A stretch of 64,000 nucleotides of DNA from NCBI RefSeq assembly GCF_900106065.1, contig NZ_LT629796.1, positions 5,928,501 to 5,992,500 of the forward strand, written 5' to 3'. Shown one piece after another: positions 25,694 through 34,060 of the stretch (the stretch's first letter is position 1; every line of letters starts with the position of its first letter). Origin of the DNA: Pseudomonas mandelii (GTDB taxonomy: Bacteria; Pseudomonadota; Gammaproteobacteria; Pseudomonadales; Pseudomonadaceae). The translations under genes and the position numbers were made by a program. The notes beneath the pieces were generated by a model. That model saw only the letters and a program-made list of their open reading frames with translations. It was not told the DNA's origin and searched no databases.

Positions 25694-27232
25694 TCATTCC
25701 TCCCACAACTGGACGGTTTTCAGGATGTCGCGGCGGTTGGCTTTCTTCGCACCGAACATGTTGGTGTCGGAACTGCCGCTGCAGCCGCTACCAAAGCTGA
25801 AACCGCAACCGGAGCGCTCGGCAAAGGCGTCGCTCATGGCGTCTTCACGATGCGCGCTCGGTACCACAAAGCGGTCTTCGTAGTTGGCGATTGCCAGGTA
25901 GCGATACATCTCCTCGACCTGGGCCACACTCAGGCCGACATCCGCCAGCACCTGCAGGTCCTGCACGCCGTCGACTTGCTCGGAACGTTTGTAGGCGCGC
26001 ATCGCCAGCAAGCGTTTAAGCGCACGCTTGACCGGTTTTTCATCACCCGCCGTCAAAAGGTTCGCCAGGTACTTCAGGGGAATACGCAGGCTGTCGACAT
26101 CCGGAATCACCCCGTTCATGCCGACAGTGCCGGCGGTCGCGGCGTTCTGGATCGGCGACAGTGGCGGCACGTACCAGACCATCGGCAAGGTGCGGTATTC
26201 CGGGTGCAGCGGCAGGGCGAGTTTCCAGTCCACGGCCATTTTGTAGACCGGCGAACGCTGAGCGGAATCGATCACCGATTGCGGTACGCCATCGGCCAGG
26301 GCCTGACGAATCACTGCCGGATCGTTCGGATCGAGGAAGATCTCCAGTTGTTTCTCGTACAGGTCCTGCTCATTGGCGGTGCTCGCCACTTCGCTGATGC
26401 GGTCGGCGTCATACAGCAGCACGCCGAGGTAGCGGATGCGCCCGACGCAGGTTTCCGCGCAAACGGTCGGCATCCCGGCTTCGATACGCGGGTAGCAGAA
26501 GATGCATTTCTCGGACTTACCGCTTTTCCAGTTGAAATAGATCTTCTTGTACGGGCAGCCGCTGATGCACATCCGCCAGCCACGGCATTTTTCCTGGTCG
26601 ATCAGGACGATGCCGTCTTCTTCACGCTTGTAGATCGCACCGCTCGGGCACGATGCCGCGCACGTCGGGTTGAGGCAGTGCTCGCAAAGGCGCGGCAAAT
26701 ACATCATGAACGTGTTTTCGTACTCGCCGTAAATGTCCGCCTGAATCTTGTCGAAGTTCTTGTCCTTGCGACGTTTGGCGAATTCGGTGCCGAGGATTTC
26801 TTCCCAGTTCGGACCCCACTCGATTTTTTCCATGCGCTTGCCGGAGATCAGCGAACGCGGACGCGCGGTGGGCTGATGCTCGCCCAGCGGCGCGGTGTGC
26901 AGGTGCTGGTAATCAAAGTCGAACGGTTCGTAGTAGTCGTCGAGGCTCGGCAGGTCCGGGTTGGCGAAAATGTTTGCCAGCACGCGGAATTTACCGCCGA
27001 TGCGCGGGTTGATCGTGCCGTTGGCGTTGCGGATCCAGCCGCCCTTCCACTTGTCCTGGTTTTCCCATTCTTTCGGGTAGCCGATCCCGGGTTTTGATTC
27101 GACGTTGTTGAACCAGGCGTATTCCATGCCTTCGCGGCTGGTCCAGACGTTTTTACAGGTGATCGAACAGGTGTGGCAACCGATGCATTTGTCCAGGTTC
27201 AGAACCATGCCGATTTGTGAGCGAATCTTCAT
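25694..27232 (-). CDS. narH: Respiratory nitrate reductase beta subunit (Fe-S)
   Basis: 512 residues. Transfers electrons from NarI to NarG through four clusters: motifs CIGCHTCSITC, CEHCLNPTCAASC, CRGWRMCISGC (the Trp replacing a Cys marks the [3Fe-4S] cluster) and CIFCYPRIEAGMPTVC. The start at 27232 follows GGAGAACTGAG and lies just before the narG stop. The C terminus carries an extra Gly/Cys/Ser-rich stretch (SGCGFSFGSGCSGSSDTN). Confidence 0.96.
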   Translation of the reverse strand: MKIRSQIGMVLNLDKCIGCHTCSITCKNVWTSREGMEYAWFNNVESKPGIGYPKEWENQDKWKGGWIRNANGTINPRIGGKFRVLANIFANPDLPSLDDYYEPFDFDYQHLHTAPLGEHQPTARPRSLISGKRMEKIEWGPNWEEILGTEFAKRRKDKNFDKIQADIYGEYENTFMMYLPRLCEHCLNPTCAASCPSGAIYKREEDGIVLIDQEKCRGWRMCISGCPYKKIYFNWKSGKSEKCIFCYPRIEAGMPTVCAETCVGRIRYLGVLLYDADRISEVASTANEQDLYEKQLEIFLDPNDPAVIRQALADGVPQSVIDSAQRSPVYKMAVDWKLALPLHPEYRTLPMVWYVPPLSPIQNAATAGTVGMNGVIPDVDSLRIPLKYLANLLTAGDEKPVKRALKRLLAMRAYKRSEQVDGVQDLQVLADVGLSVAQVEEMYRYLAIANYEDRFVVPSAHREDAMSDAFAERSGCGFSFGSGCSGSSDTNMFGAKKANRRDILKTVQLWEE

Positions 27233-27233
27233 C

Positions 27234-30200
27234 TCAGTTCTCCTCAATATCGGTCGGCAGCGGACGTGGCAGGTCATCGCCACTTGAACCATCGAGCCAG
27301 TCGACTTTGGACATTTTGCGCACCACGACGAATTCATCGCGGTTGCAACCGACCGTGCCGTAATAGTTGAAACCGTAGGCTTGCTGCGCATAGCCGCCGA
27401 TCATGTGGGTCGGCTTGAGCACGACACGGGTAACCGAGTTGTGATGGCCGCCACGGGTCTTGGTGGTTTCCGAACCTGGCACGTTCACGATCCGTTCCTG
27501 TGCGTGATACATCATCACCATGCCGTCCTTGACGCGCTGGCTGACCACCGCCCGGGCGGTCAGTGCACCGTTGACGTTGAAGCACTCGATCCAGTCGTTG
27601 TCCTCGATGCCGGCGCTTTTCGCGTCATTCTCCGAGAGCCAGACAATCGGCCCGCCGCGGCTGAGGGTGAGCATCAGCAGGTTGTCGCTGTAGGTGCTGT
27701 GGATGCCCCATTTCTGGTGCGGGGTAATCCAGTTCAGGACGATTTCGATCTCGCCGTTGCTGCGCTTGCCTTTCACCCCTTCGATGGTGCGGGTGTTGAC
27801 CGGCGGCCGATAACTCATCAGTTGTTCACCGAATGCCTGCATCCACGGGTGATCCTGATAGAACTGCTGGCGACCGGTGATGGTGCGCCACGGGATCCCT
27901 TCGTGAACGTTGGTATAGCCGGCGTTGTAGCTGACGTGATCGTCTTCGAGGCCCGACCAGGTCGGGCTGGAAATGATCTTGCGCGGCTGTGCCTGAATGT
28001 CGCGAAAACGAATCGCCTCGTGGGCCTTGGACAGCGCCAGGTGGCTGTGGTCGATGCCGGTAAATTCCGACAGCGCGGCCCAGGCCTTGACCGCCACCTG
28101 GCCGTTGGTTTCCGGCGCCAGGGACAGAATCACTTCAGCGGCATCGATGGCCGTGTCGATTTTTGGCCGACCCTGGCTGATACCGGCATCGCCTTCTTTG
28201 TGATTGAGTTCACCGAGGAATTTCACTTCGTCTTCGGTGTTCCAGTTGATGCCCTTGCCGCCGTTGCCGTGTTTTTCGAGCAATGGCCCGAGGGACGAGA
28301 ACTGTTTGTAGATGTTCGGGTAGTCACGCTCCACCACGTGCAGATTCGGTGCGTTTTTGCCCGGCACCGGCGCTACACCGGCACTTTTCCAGTCGGTGCC
28401 GCCAAACGGCTGGGCCAGTTCGCCGACGCTGTCGTGCATCAGCGGGATGGTCACCAGATCCTTCTCAACGCCCAGGTGCCCTTCGGACATGCTGGAAAAC
28501 GCCTTGGCGATGCCTTTGTAGATTTCCCAGTCGGAACGCGATTCCCACGCCGGGTCGATCGCTGCCGACAACGGGTGAATGAACGGGTGCATGTCCGAGG
28601 TGTTCATGTCGTCTTTTTCGTACCAGGTTGCGGTCGGCAACACGATGTCGGAATAGACGCAGGTCGAGGACATGCGGAAGTCCAGCGTAGTGACCAGATC
28701 AAGCTTGCCGATGGCGCCCTCATCCACCCATTCGGCTTCTTCAGGTTTGCAATCGCCGACCTGGCCGATGTCTTCGTTCATCACCCCGTTTTTGGTGCCC
28801 AGCAGGTACTTGAGCATGTACTCGTGGCCCTTGCCCGAGGAGCCCAGCAGGTTGGAACGCCAGATGAACATGTTGCGCGGGAAGTTGACCGGGCTGTCCG
28901 GCTGTTCGCAGGAGAAGCGCAGCGAACCGTCCTGCAGCGACTTGACCACGTAGTCTTTCGGGTCCATGCCGGCCGCCGCCGCGTCACGGCAAATGTGCAA
29001 AGGGTTAGTGTTGAGTTGCGGTGCGCTGGGCAACCAGCCGGCGCGTTCGGCGCGGATGTTGTAGTCCAGGGCATGCTCAGGGAACTGTGATTTATCGGCC
29101 AGTGGTGAGAGCACGTCGTGCATGCTCATCTTCTCGTGGCGCCACTGCGAACTGTGGGCGTAGAAGAAGCTGGTGCCGTTCATTTGGCGAGGCGGACGGT
29201 TCCAGTCCAGGCCGAACGCCAATGGCAGCCAGCCGCATTGCGGACGGAGTTTTTCCTGGCCCACGTAGTGCGCCCAACCGCCACCGGTCTGACCGACACA
29301 CCCGCAGAGCATGAGCATGTTGATCAGCCCGCGGTAGTTCATGTCCATGTGGTACCAGTGGTTCATCGCCGCGCCGACGATGATCATCGAGCGGCCCTTG
29401 GTCTTGTCGGCGTTGTCGGCGAACTCACGGGCGATCTGGATGGCCTTCTCGCGGCTGACGCCAGTGATCTGCTCCTGCCAGGCCGGGGTGCCGGGCACCG
29501 AGGCGTCGTTGTAATCCTTGGCGACGTTTTCACCCCCCAAGCCACGGTCGATCGCCAGATTGGCCGCCGACAGGTCGAACACAGTGGCCACTTTGGCCAC
29601 ACTGCCGTCCGCCAGCACCACGCAGTGTACCGGCACGCGGCGGTATTGCACGGCATCGCCGGCCACGTGCTGGAAGTGTTCGTGGGACTCGCCGGCAAAA
29701 TACGGGAACGCCACTTCGGCCACGTCATCGCCGATCAGGCTCAGCTTCAGATCGATCTCACGGCCTTCGCCGCCTTCGCGGGGAAGGATGTTCCACTTGC
29801 CCTTCTCTCCCCAGCGATAGCCGATGGAGCCCTGAGGGGACACCAGTTCGCCACTGACATCCAGCGCGATGGTTTTCCATTCCGGGTTGTTTTCCTGGCC
29901 GAGGTTGTCGGTCAGGTCGCTGGCGCGCAGGAAACGGTCTGGCTGGTAACCGGCGCCCGGTGCCTTGTCGACCATTTGCTTGAGCAGCACCAGCACCGGC
30001 AAATCGGTGAAGCGCTTGGCATAGTCGGTGAAATAGGCGCTCGGTTTGTCCAGGTGGAATTCTTTGAAGATCACATGGTTGAACGCCTGGGCCAGCGCCG
30101 CATCGGTGCCTTGTTTAGGGTTCAGCCACAGGTCGGTGAGTTTGGCGACTTCCGAGTAATCCGGGGTGATCGCGACCGTCTTGGTGCCCTTGTAACGGAC

Positions 30201-31007
30201 TTCGGTGAAGAAGTGCGCGTCGGGGGTACGGGTCTGCGGGACGTTGGAACCCCAGGCAATGATGTAGTTGGAGTTGTACCAGTCGGCCGATTCCGGCACG
30301 TCGGTCTGCTCGCCCCATACCATCGGCGAGGCCGGTGGCAAGTCGCAGTACCAGTCGTAGAAACTCAGGCAGGCGCCACCGATCAGCGACAGGTAACGCG
30401 AGCCTGCGGCATAGCTGACCATCGACATGGCCGGGATCGGCGAGAAGCCGACGATCCGGTCCGGGCCGTATTGCTTGATCGTATAGACGTTGGCCGCGGC
30501 AATGATCTCGTTGACCTCCTCCCAGTTGGAGCGGATGAAGCCACCCATGCCACGCTTGCTTTTATAGGAGTCGGCCTTGGCCTTGTCCTCGACGATGCTG
30601 GCCCAGGCTTCCACTGGCGCCATGGTCTGCCGCGCATCGCGCCAGAGCTTGAGCAATGGCTTGCGGATTTTCGGGTACTTGAGCCGGTTGGCGCTGTAGA
30701 TGTACCAGCTGTAACTGGCACCACGTGGACAGCCACGGGGCTCATGGTTCGGCAGATCGTTACGGGTACGCGGGTAGTCGGTCTGCTGGGTTTCCCAGGT
30801 GATCAGGCCGTTCTTGACGTAGATTTTCCACGAGCAGGAACCGGTGCAGTTCACCCCGTGGGTGGAACGCACGATCTTGTCGTACTGCCAGCGCGAACGG
30901 TAGACGTTCTCCCAGTCACGGGACTCTTTGCGGGTCTCGCCATGACCGTCGGAAAACTCGTTTTGCTTGCGGTTGAAAAACCGCAATTGATCCAGTAAAT
31001 GACTCAC
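27234..31007 (-). CDS. narG: Respiratory nitrate reductase alpha subunit (molybdenum)
   Basis: Reduces nitrate to nitrite at the cytoplasmic face. The full-length protein of 1257 residues has the N-terminal FS0 cluster ligands (THGVNCTGSCSW with a third Cys in GCPRGASYS). The bis-MGD active site includes YDWYCDLPPASP, where the Asp is the molybdenum ligand of the NarG type. No twin-arginine signal is present, as expected for a cytoplasmic enzyme. No disruption was seen. Confidence 0.97.
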   Translation of the reverse strand: MSHLLDQLRFFNRKQNEFSDGHGETRKESRDWENVYRSRWQYDKIVRSTHGVNCTGSCSWKIYVKNGLITWETQQTDYPRTRNDLPNHEPRGCPRGASYSWYIYSANRLKYPKIRKPLLKLWRDARQTMAPVEAWASIVEDKAKADSYKSKRGMGGFIRSNWEEVNEIIAAANVYTIKQYGPDRIVGFSPIPAMSMVSYAAGSRYLSLIGGACLSFYDWYCDLPPASPMVWGEQTDVPESADWYNSNYIIAWGSNVPQTRTPDAHFFTEVRYKGTKTVAITPDYSEVAKLTDLWLNPKQGTDAALAQAFNHVIFKEFHLDKPSAYFTDYAKRFTDLPVLVLLKQMVDKAPGAGYQPDRFLRASDLTDNLGQENNPEWKTIALDVSGELVSPQGSIGYRWGEKGKWNILPREGGEGREIDLKLSLIGDDVAEVAFPYFAGESHEHFQHVAGDAVQYRRVPVHCVVLADGSVAKVATVFDLSAANLAIDRGLGGENVAKDYNDASVPGTPAWQEQITGVSREKAIQIAREFADNADKTKGRSMIIVGAAMNHWYHMDMNYRGLINMLMLCGCVGQTGGGWAHYVGQEKLRPQCGWLPLAFGLDWNRPPRQMNGTSFFYAHSSQWRHEKMSMHDVLSPLADKSQFPEHALDYNIRAERAGWLPSAPQLNTNPLHICRDAAAAGMDPKDYVVKSLQDGSLRFSCEQPDSPVNFPRNMFIWRSNLLGSSGKGHEYMLKYLLGTKNGVMNEDIGQVGDCKPEEAEWVDEGAIGKLDLVTTLDFRMSSTCVYSDIVLPTATWYEKDDMNTSDMHPFIHPLSAAIDPAWESRSDWEIYKGIAKAFSSMSEGHLGVEKDLVTIPLMHDSVGELAQPFGGTDWKSAGVAPVPGKNAPNLHVVERDYPNIYKQFSSLGPLLEKHGNGGKGINWNTEDEVKFLGELNHKEGDAGISQGRPKIDTAIDAAEVILSLAPETNGQVAVKAWAALSEFTGIDHSHLALSKAHEAIRFRDIQAQPRKIISSPTWSGLEDDHVSYNAGYTNVHEGIPWRTITGRQQFYQDHPWMQAFGEQLMSYRPPVNTRTIEGVKGKRSNGEIEIVLNWITPHQKWGIHSTYSDNLLMLTLSRGGPIVWLSENDAKSAGIEDNDWIECFNVNGALTARAVVSQRVKDGMVMMYHAQERIVNVPGSETTKTRGGHHNSVTRVVLKPTHMIGGYAQQAYGFNYYGTVGCNRDEFVVVRKMSKVDWLDGSSGDDLPRPLPTDIEEN

Positions 31008-31076
31008 GGTGTAGTCCTCTCAGGCTTTGTCGCGGGGTCTGTGCCCCGCCCACGCAATGGTTGGATTCGGCTCGAC

Positions 31077-32474
31077 TCAGCAGGGTGTCGCGGCGCCTTT
31101 GCGCGCGTACCACCACCACGTCACCACGATGCAGCTCAGGTAAAAGCCGACGAACATGTAGAAGGCCATCTCCGGGCCGCCGGTCAGGGCCATCGAAGAA
31201 CCGAAGGATTTGGGAATGAAGAACGCACCGAAGGCGCCCATGGCCGAACTGAAGCCCAGGACGGCGGCGGACTCTTTGCCGGCATTTTTCAGCGCTTGTT
31301 CGCGCACGGCGGCTGATTTTCCAGCCGAGGCTTTCTCATGCTGGGTGCGGAAGATCACCGGGATCATGCGGAAGGTGGAGCCATTGCCGACGCCGGTGGT
31401 GATAAACAGCAGCATGAACAGGCCGAGGAAGCCGTAGAAGTTGCCGCCCTGGCCACTTTCGGGAAGAAAGTGCAGAACACCGAAGACCATCACGATCATC
31501 AGCACGAAGTTCCACAAGGTCACTTTCGCGCCACCGAGCTTGTCGGCCAGCCAGCCACCCAATGGCCGTACCAGAGCGCCAACCAGTGGACCGAGAAAGG
31601 CAAACTTCAAGGCAATGACGTCAGGAAACGAGGTTTTGATCAGCAGCGGAAACGCGGCGGAGAAACCGATGAACGAACCGAAGGTCGCCAGGTACAACCA
31701 GCACATCAGCCAGTTGTGTTTGCGTTTGAAGATCACCGCCTGTTCGCTGAACGAGGCCCGGGCACTGGACAGATCATTCATGCCAAACCAGGCCAGCACG
31801 GTCACCAGGACAATAAACGGTACCCAGATGAAGCCGGCGTTCTGCAACCACAACTGGCCGCCGTCCGGCAGTGCTTGCGGCGAGCCGCCCATGAAACCGA
31901 ACACACCGAAGGTAATCACCAGCGGCACACAGAACTGCATCACCGAGACGCCCAGGTTACCCAGCCCCGCGTTGAGGCCAAGGGCCGTGCCCTGCTGCGA
32001 CTTGGGATAGAAGAAACTGATGTTGGACATGCTCGACGCGAAGTTGCCGCCACCAAAACCGCAGAGCAACGCAATCAACACGAACACGCTGTAGGAGGTG
32101 CTCGGGTCCTGCACGGCGAAGCCCATCCAGATCGATGGCAGCAACAGCGACGCGGTGCTCAGGGCGGTCCAGCGACGGCCACCGAAGATCGGCACCATAA
32201 AGGAATAGAAGATCCGCAAGGTCGCCCCGGACAGCCCCGGCAACGCCGCCAGCCAGAACAGCTGGTCGGTGGTGAAGGAGAAACCGATGGCGTTCAAACG
32301 CACGATCACCGTGCTCCAGACCATCCACACCGCAAAGGCGAGCAGCAGCGCAGGAATGGAAATCCACAAGTTGCGCGTGGCGGTCTGTTTACCGCTACTT
32401 CCCCAGAACGCGGGGTCCTCGGGGCGCCAGTCATGAATGACCGGGCCTTTGTCAGGCTTTTGCAGAACGGACAT
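31077..32474 (-). CDS. narK2: Nitrate/nitrite transporter NarK2
   Basis: A 465-residue major facilitator protein with 12 predicted helices, type II NarK (nitrate/nitrite antiporter class). Nitrate-signature motifs include ALLCGFGGGNFASSMSNISF and FITTGVGNGSTFRMIPVIF, and both conserved arginines lie in these helical regions. It overlaps narK1 by 23 bases and precedes narG by 69 bases. Confidence 0.93.
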   Translation of the reverse strand: MSVLQKPDKGPVIHDWRPEDPAFWGSSGKQTATRNLWISIPALLLAFAVWMVWSTVIVRLNAIGFSFTTDQLFWLAALPGLSGATLRIFYSFMVPIFGGRRWTALSTASLLLPSIWMGFAVQDPSTSYSVFVLIALLCGFGGGNFASSMSNISFFYPKSQQGTALGLNAGLGNLGVSVMQFCVPLVITFGVFGFMGGSPQALPDGGQLWLQNAGFIWVPFIVLVTVLAWFGMNDLSSARASFSEQAVIFKRKHNWLMCWLYLATFGSFIGFSAAFPLLIKTSFPDVIALKFAFLGPLVGALVRPLGGWLADKLGGAKVTLWNFVLMIVMVFGVLHFLPESGQGGNFYGFLGLFMLLFITTGVGNGSTFRMIPVIFRTQHEKASAGKSAAVREQALKNAGKESAAVLGFSSAMGAFGAFFIPKSFGSSMALTGGPEMAFYMFVGFYLSCIVVTWWWYARKGAATPC

Positions 32475-33756
32475 GTTCTTCTCCTAGGGCAATGCTGGAA
32501 ATCGGGGACGGTGTCAGCAGCGGCGCTTTACCCAGCACCGGGCTTTTGCGTATTTCGCTGAAGTACATCCAGGTGAGGGAGACCCAGACCACGCCGTACA
32601 TCAACATGAAGCAGGAAGAGCGCACGCCGGTGAGGTCCACCAGGGCGCCGAACAGGATTGGCAACACGAAGCCGCCCAGGCCACCGGCGAGGCCGACGAT
32701 GCCGGACACCGCACCCATGTTTTTCGGGTAGTCATTGGCGATGTATTTGAAGACCGAGGCCTTGCCGAACGCGAAGGCGATGCCCATGACGAACAGCAGT
32801 ACGGTGAACAGCGCAGGGTTGAGGCCGATGTGAAAATCCACCGGGCCGTTGATCGTTTGCACTTGCAGTTGGGTCTGGGGATACGAGAGCAGGAACAGGC
32901 AGATCCAGCTGACCCACAACACCCACCAGGTCACGCTTTGCGCACCCCAGCGATCCGACATCCAGCCACCGACCGCACGCAGCACGCCACCGGGCAGGGA
33001 AAAACAGGCCGCCAGCAGCGCCGCGCTTTGCAGGCTGAAACCGTATTCCTGTACGTAGTATTTGGTCATCCACAGCGCGAGGGCGACGTAGCCACCGAAG
33101 ACGATCGAGTAATACTGGCAGTAGCGCCACACGGCCGGGTCCTTCAGCGAACTCAATTGCTCACGCAACGTGGCGCCCGAAGCGCTGCGGTGGTTTTTGT
33201 TCTCGGCGCTGAGGAACCAGAACAACAGCGCGGTGATAAATAGAATGGCGCTGAAAACTTTCGGCACCAACTGCCAACTGCCGGCAGCGATCAATGCCGG
33301 GGCCAGAAACTTGGTCACCGCGGCTCCGGCGTTACCGGCGCCGAAGATGCCCATGGCGAAGCCCTGATTCTCCTTGTCGAACCATTTGGCGACGTAGGCA
33401 ATCCCTACCGAGAACGAGCCGCCGGCCAGGCCGACGAACAAGCCCAGCACCAGGAACTGCCAATAGGCGGTGGCGTGACTGATCAGGTACAGCGGCGCGA
33501 CGCAGGCCAGCATCAGCAGGAAGAACACGCTGCGCCCACCAAAGCGGTCGGTCAGCAGCCCCAGTGGCAGACGCACCAGCGAACCGGTCAGCACCGGCGT
33601 CGCGGCCAGCAGGCCGAACTGGGTTTCGTTGAGCTGGAGAAGGTCCTTGATCGGCACCCCGAGCACGGCAAACATCATCCAGACCATGAAGCAGACAGTG
33701 AAGGCCAATGTGCTCATGCCCAGCACCAGGCCTTGTCGTACACGGGGTTCGGTCAC
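32452..33756 (-). CDS. narK1: Nitrate transporter NarK1
   Basis: A 434-residue major facilitator protein, type I NarK (proton-linked nitrate import). Motifs: RLPLGLLTDRFGGRSVF, LFVGLAGGSFSVGIAYVAKW and IVGLAGGLGGFVLPILFG. First gene of the narK1K2GHJI-ppi-moaA unit; its promoter region holds FNR-type and NarL sites and is shared with the divergent narXL. Confidence 0.93.
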   Translation of the reverse strand: MTEPRVRQGLVLGMSTLAFTVCFMVWMMFAVLGVPIKDLLQLNETQFGLLAATPVLTGSLVRLPLGLLTDRFGGRSVFFLLMLACVAPLYLISHATAYWQFLVLGLFVGLAGGSFSVGIAYVAKWFDKENQGFAMGIFGAGNAGAAVTKFLAPALIAAGSWQLVPKVFSAILFITALLFWFLSAENKNHRSASGATLREQLSSLKDPAVWRYCQYYSIVFGGYVALALWMTKYYVQEYGFSLQSAALLAACFSLPGGVLRAVGGWMSDRWGAQSVTWWVLWVSWICLFLLSYPQTQLQVQTINGPVDFHIGLNPALFTVLLFVMGIAFAFGKASVFKYIANDYPKNMGAVSGIVGLAGGLGGFVLPILFGALVDLTGVRSSCFMLMYGVVWVSLTWMYFSEIRKSPVLGKAPLLTPSPISSIALGEEHVRSAKA

Positions 33757-33814
33757 AATGCTCTCCAGTCAGTTAGCCATGGCGGCAGACTAGAGAGGCC
33801 AACCCCGCAAAAAC

Positions 33815-33828
33815 TTGACCTACGTCAA
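33815..33828. promoter_or_regulatory. ANR/DNR-type box upstream of narK1
   Basis: TTGACCTACGTCAA is a symmetric TTGAC-N4-GTCAA variant of the FNR box, centred about 65 bases before the narK1 start. Confidence 0.7.
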
Positions 33829-33866
33829 CGAAGCCCATGGGGGCATAGGCCTATGCTTGCGGGGTC

Positions 33867-33882
33867 TACCTCTAAGGAGGTA
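33867..33882. promoter_or_regulatory. NarL 7-2-7 site between narK1 and narX
   Basis: TACCTCTAAGGAGGTA consists of two inverted NarL heptamers (TACCTCT and TACCTCC) two bases apart, the arrangement bound by NarL dimers. It lies 111 bases before narK1. Confidence 0.8.
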
Positions 33883-33963
33883 GTACAGAAGAACCCTGAA
33901 ACCGTTTGTTTATCAGTGTCTTAAGGTTTTTCGCCAAGGTTTTTGCTGACAAGGATCAGTCGA

Positions 33964-33979
33964 CAACTCTTTAGAGGTA
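33964..33979. promoter_or_regulatory. Second, weaker NarL 7-2-7 site before narX
   Basis: CAACTCTTTAGAGGTA has one perfect heptamer (TACCTCT inverted) and one with a changed first base. It is centred about 90 bases before narX. Confidence 0.55.
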
Positions 33980-34060
33980 GCGCGCCCGGGATCGGCGGCA
34001 AAGCCCTGACCTGGGGTTCCGCATGCTCTGTTTTCCTGAAATTTTCCGGGACCTGCGCTG

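Larger units (their letters stand above)
33757..34060. promoter_or_regulatory. narK1-narX divergent control region
   Basis: A 304-base region with an FNR/ANR-type box (33815-33828), a NarL 7-2-7 site (33867-33882) and a weaker one (33964-33979). Between them is the perfect 14-base palindrome GCATAGGCCTATGC (33843-33856), whose binder I cannot name. It lets one set of activators serve both the reductase operon and the sensor genes. Confidence 0.75.

Noticed and set aside
29118..30998. Long open frame on the plus strand opposite narG (also 27381-29090, 43145-44680, 31338-32561 and others)
   Set aside because: They mirror the codon structure of high-GC genes on the other strand, have no family motifs or ribosome sites, and narG, norR and narK2 are certain.
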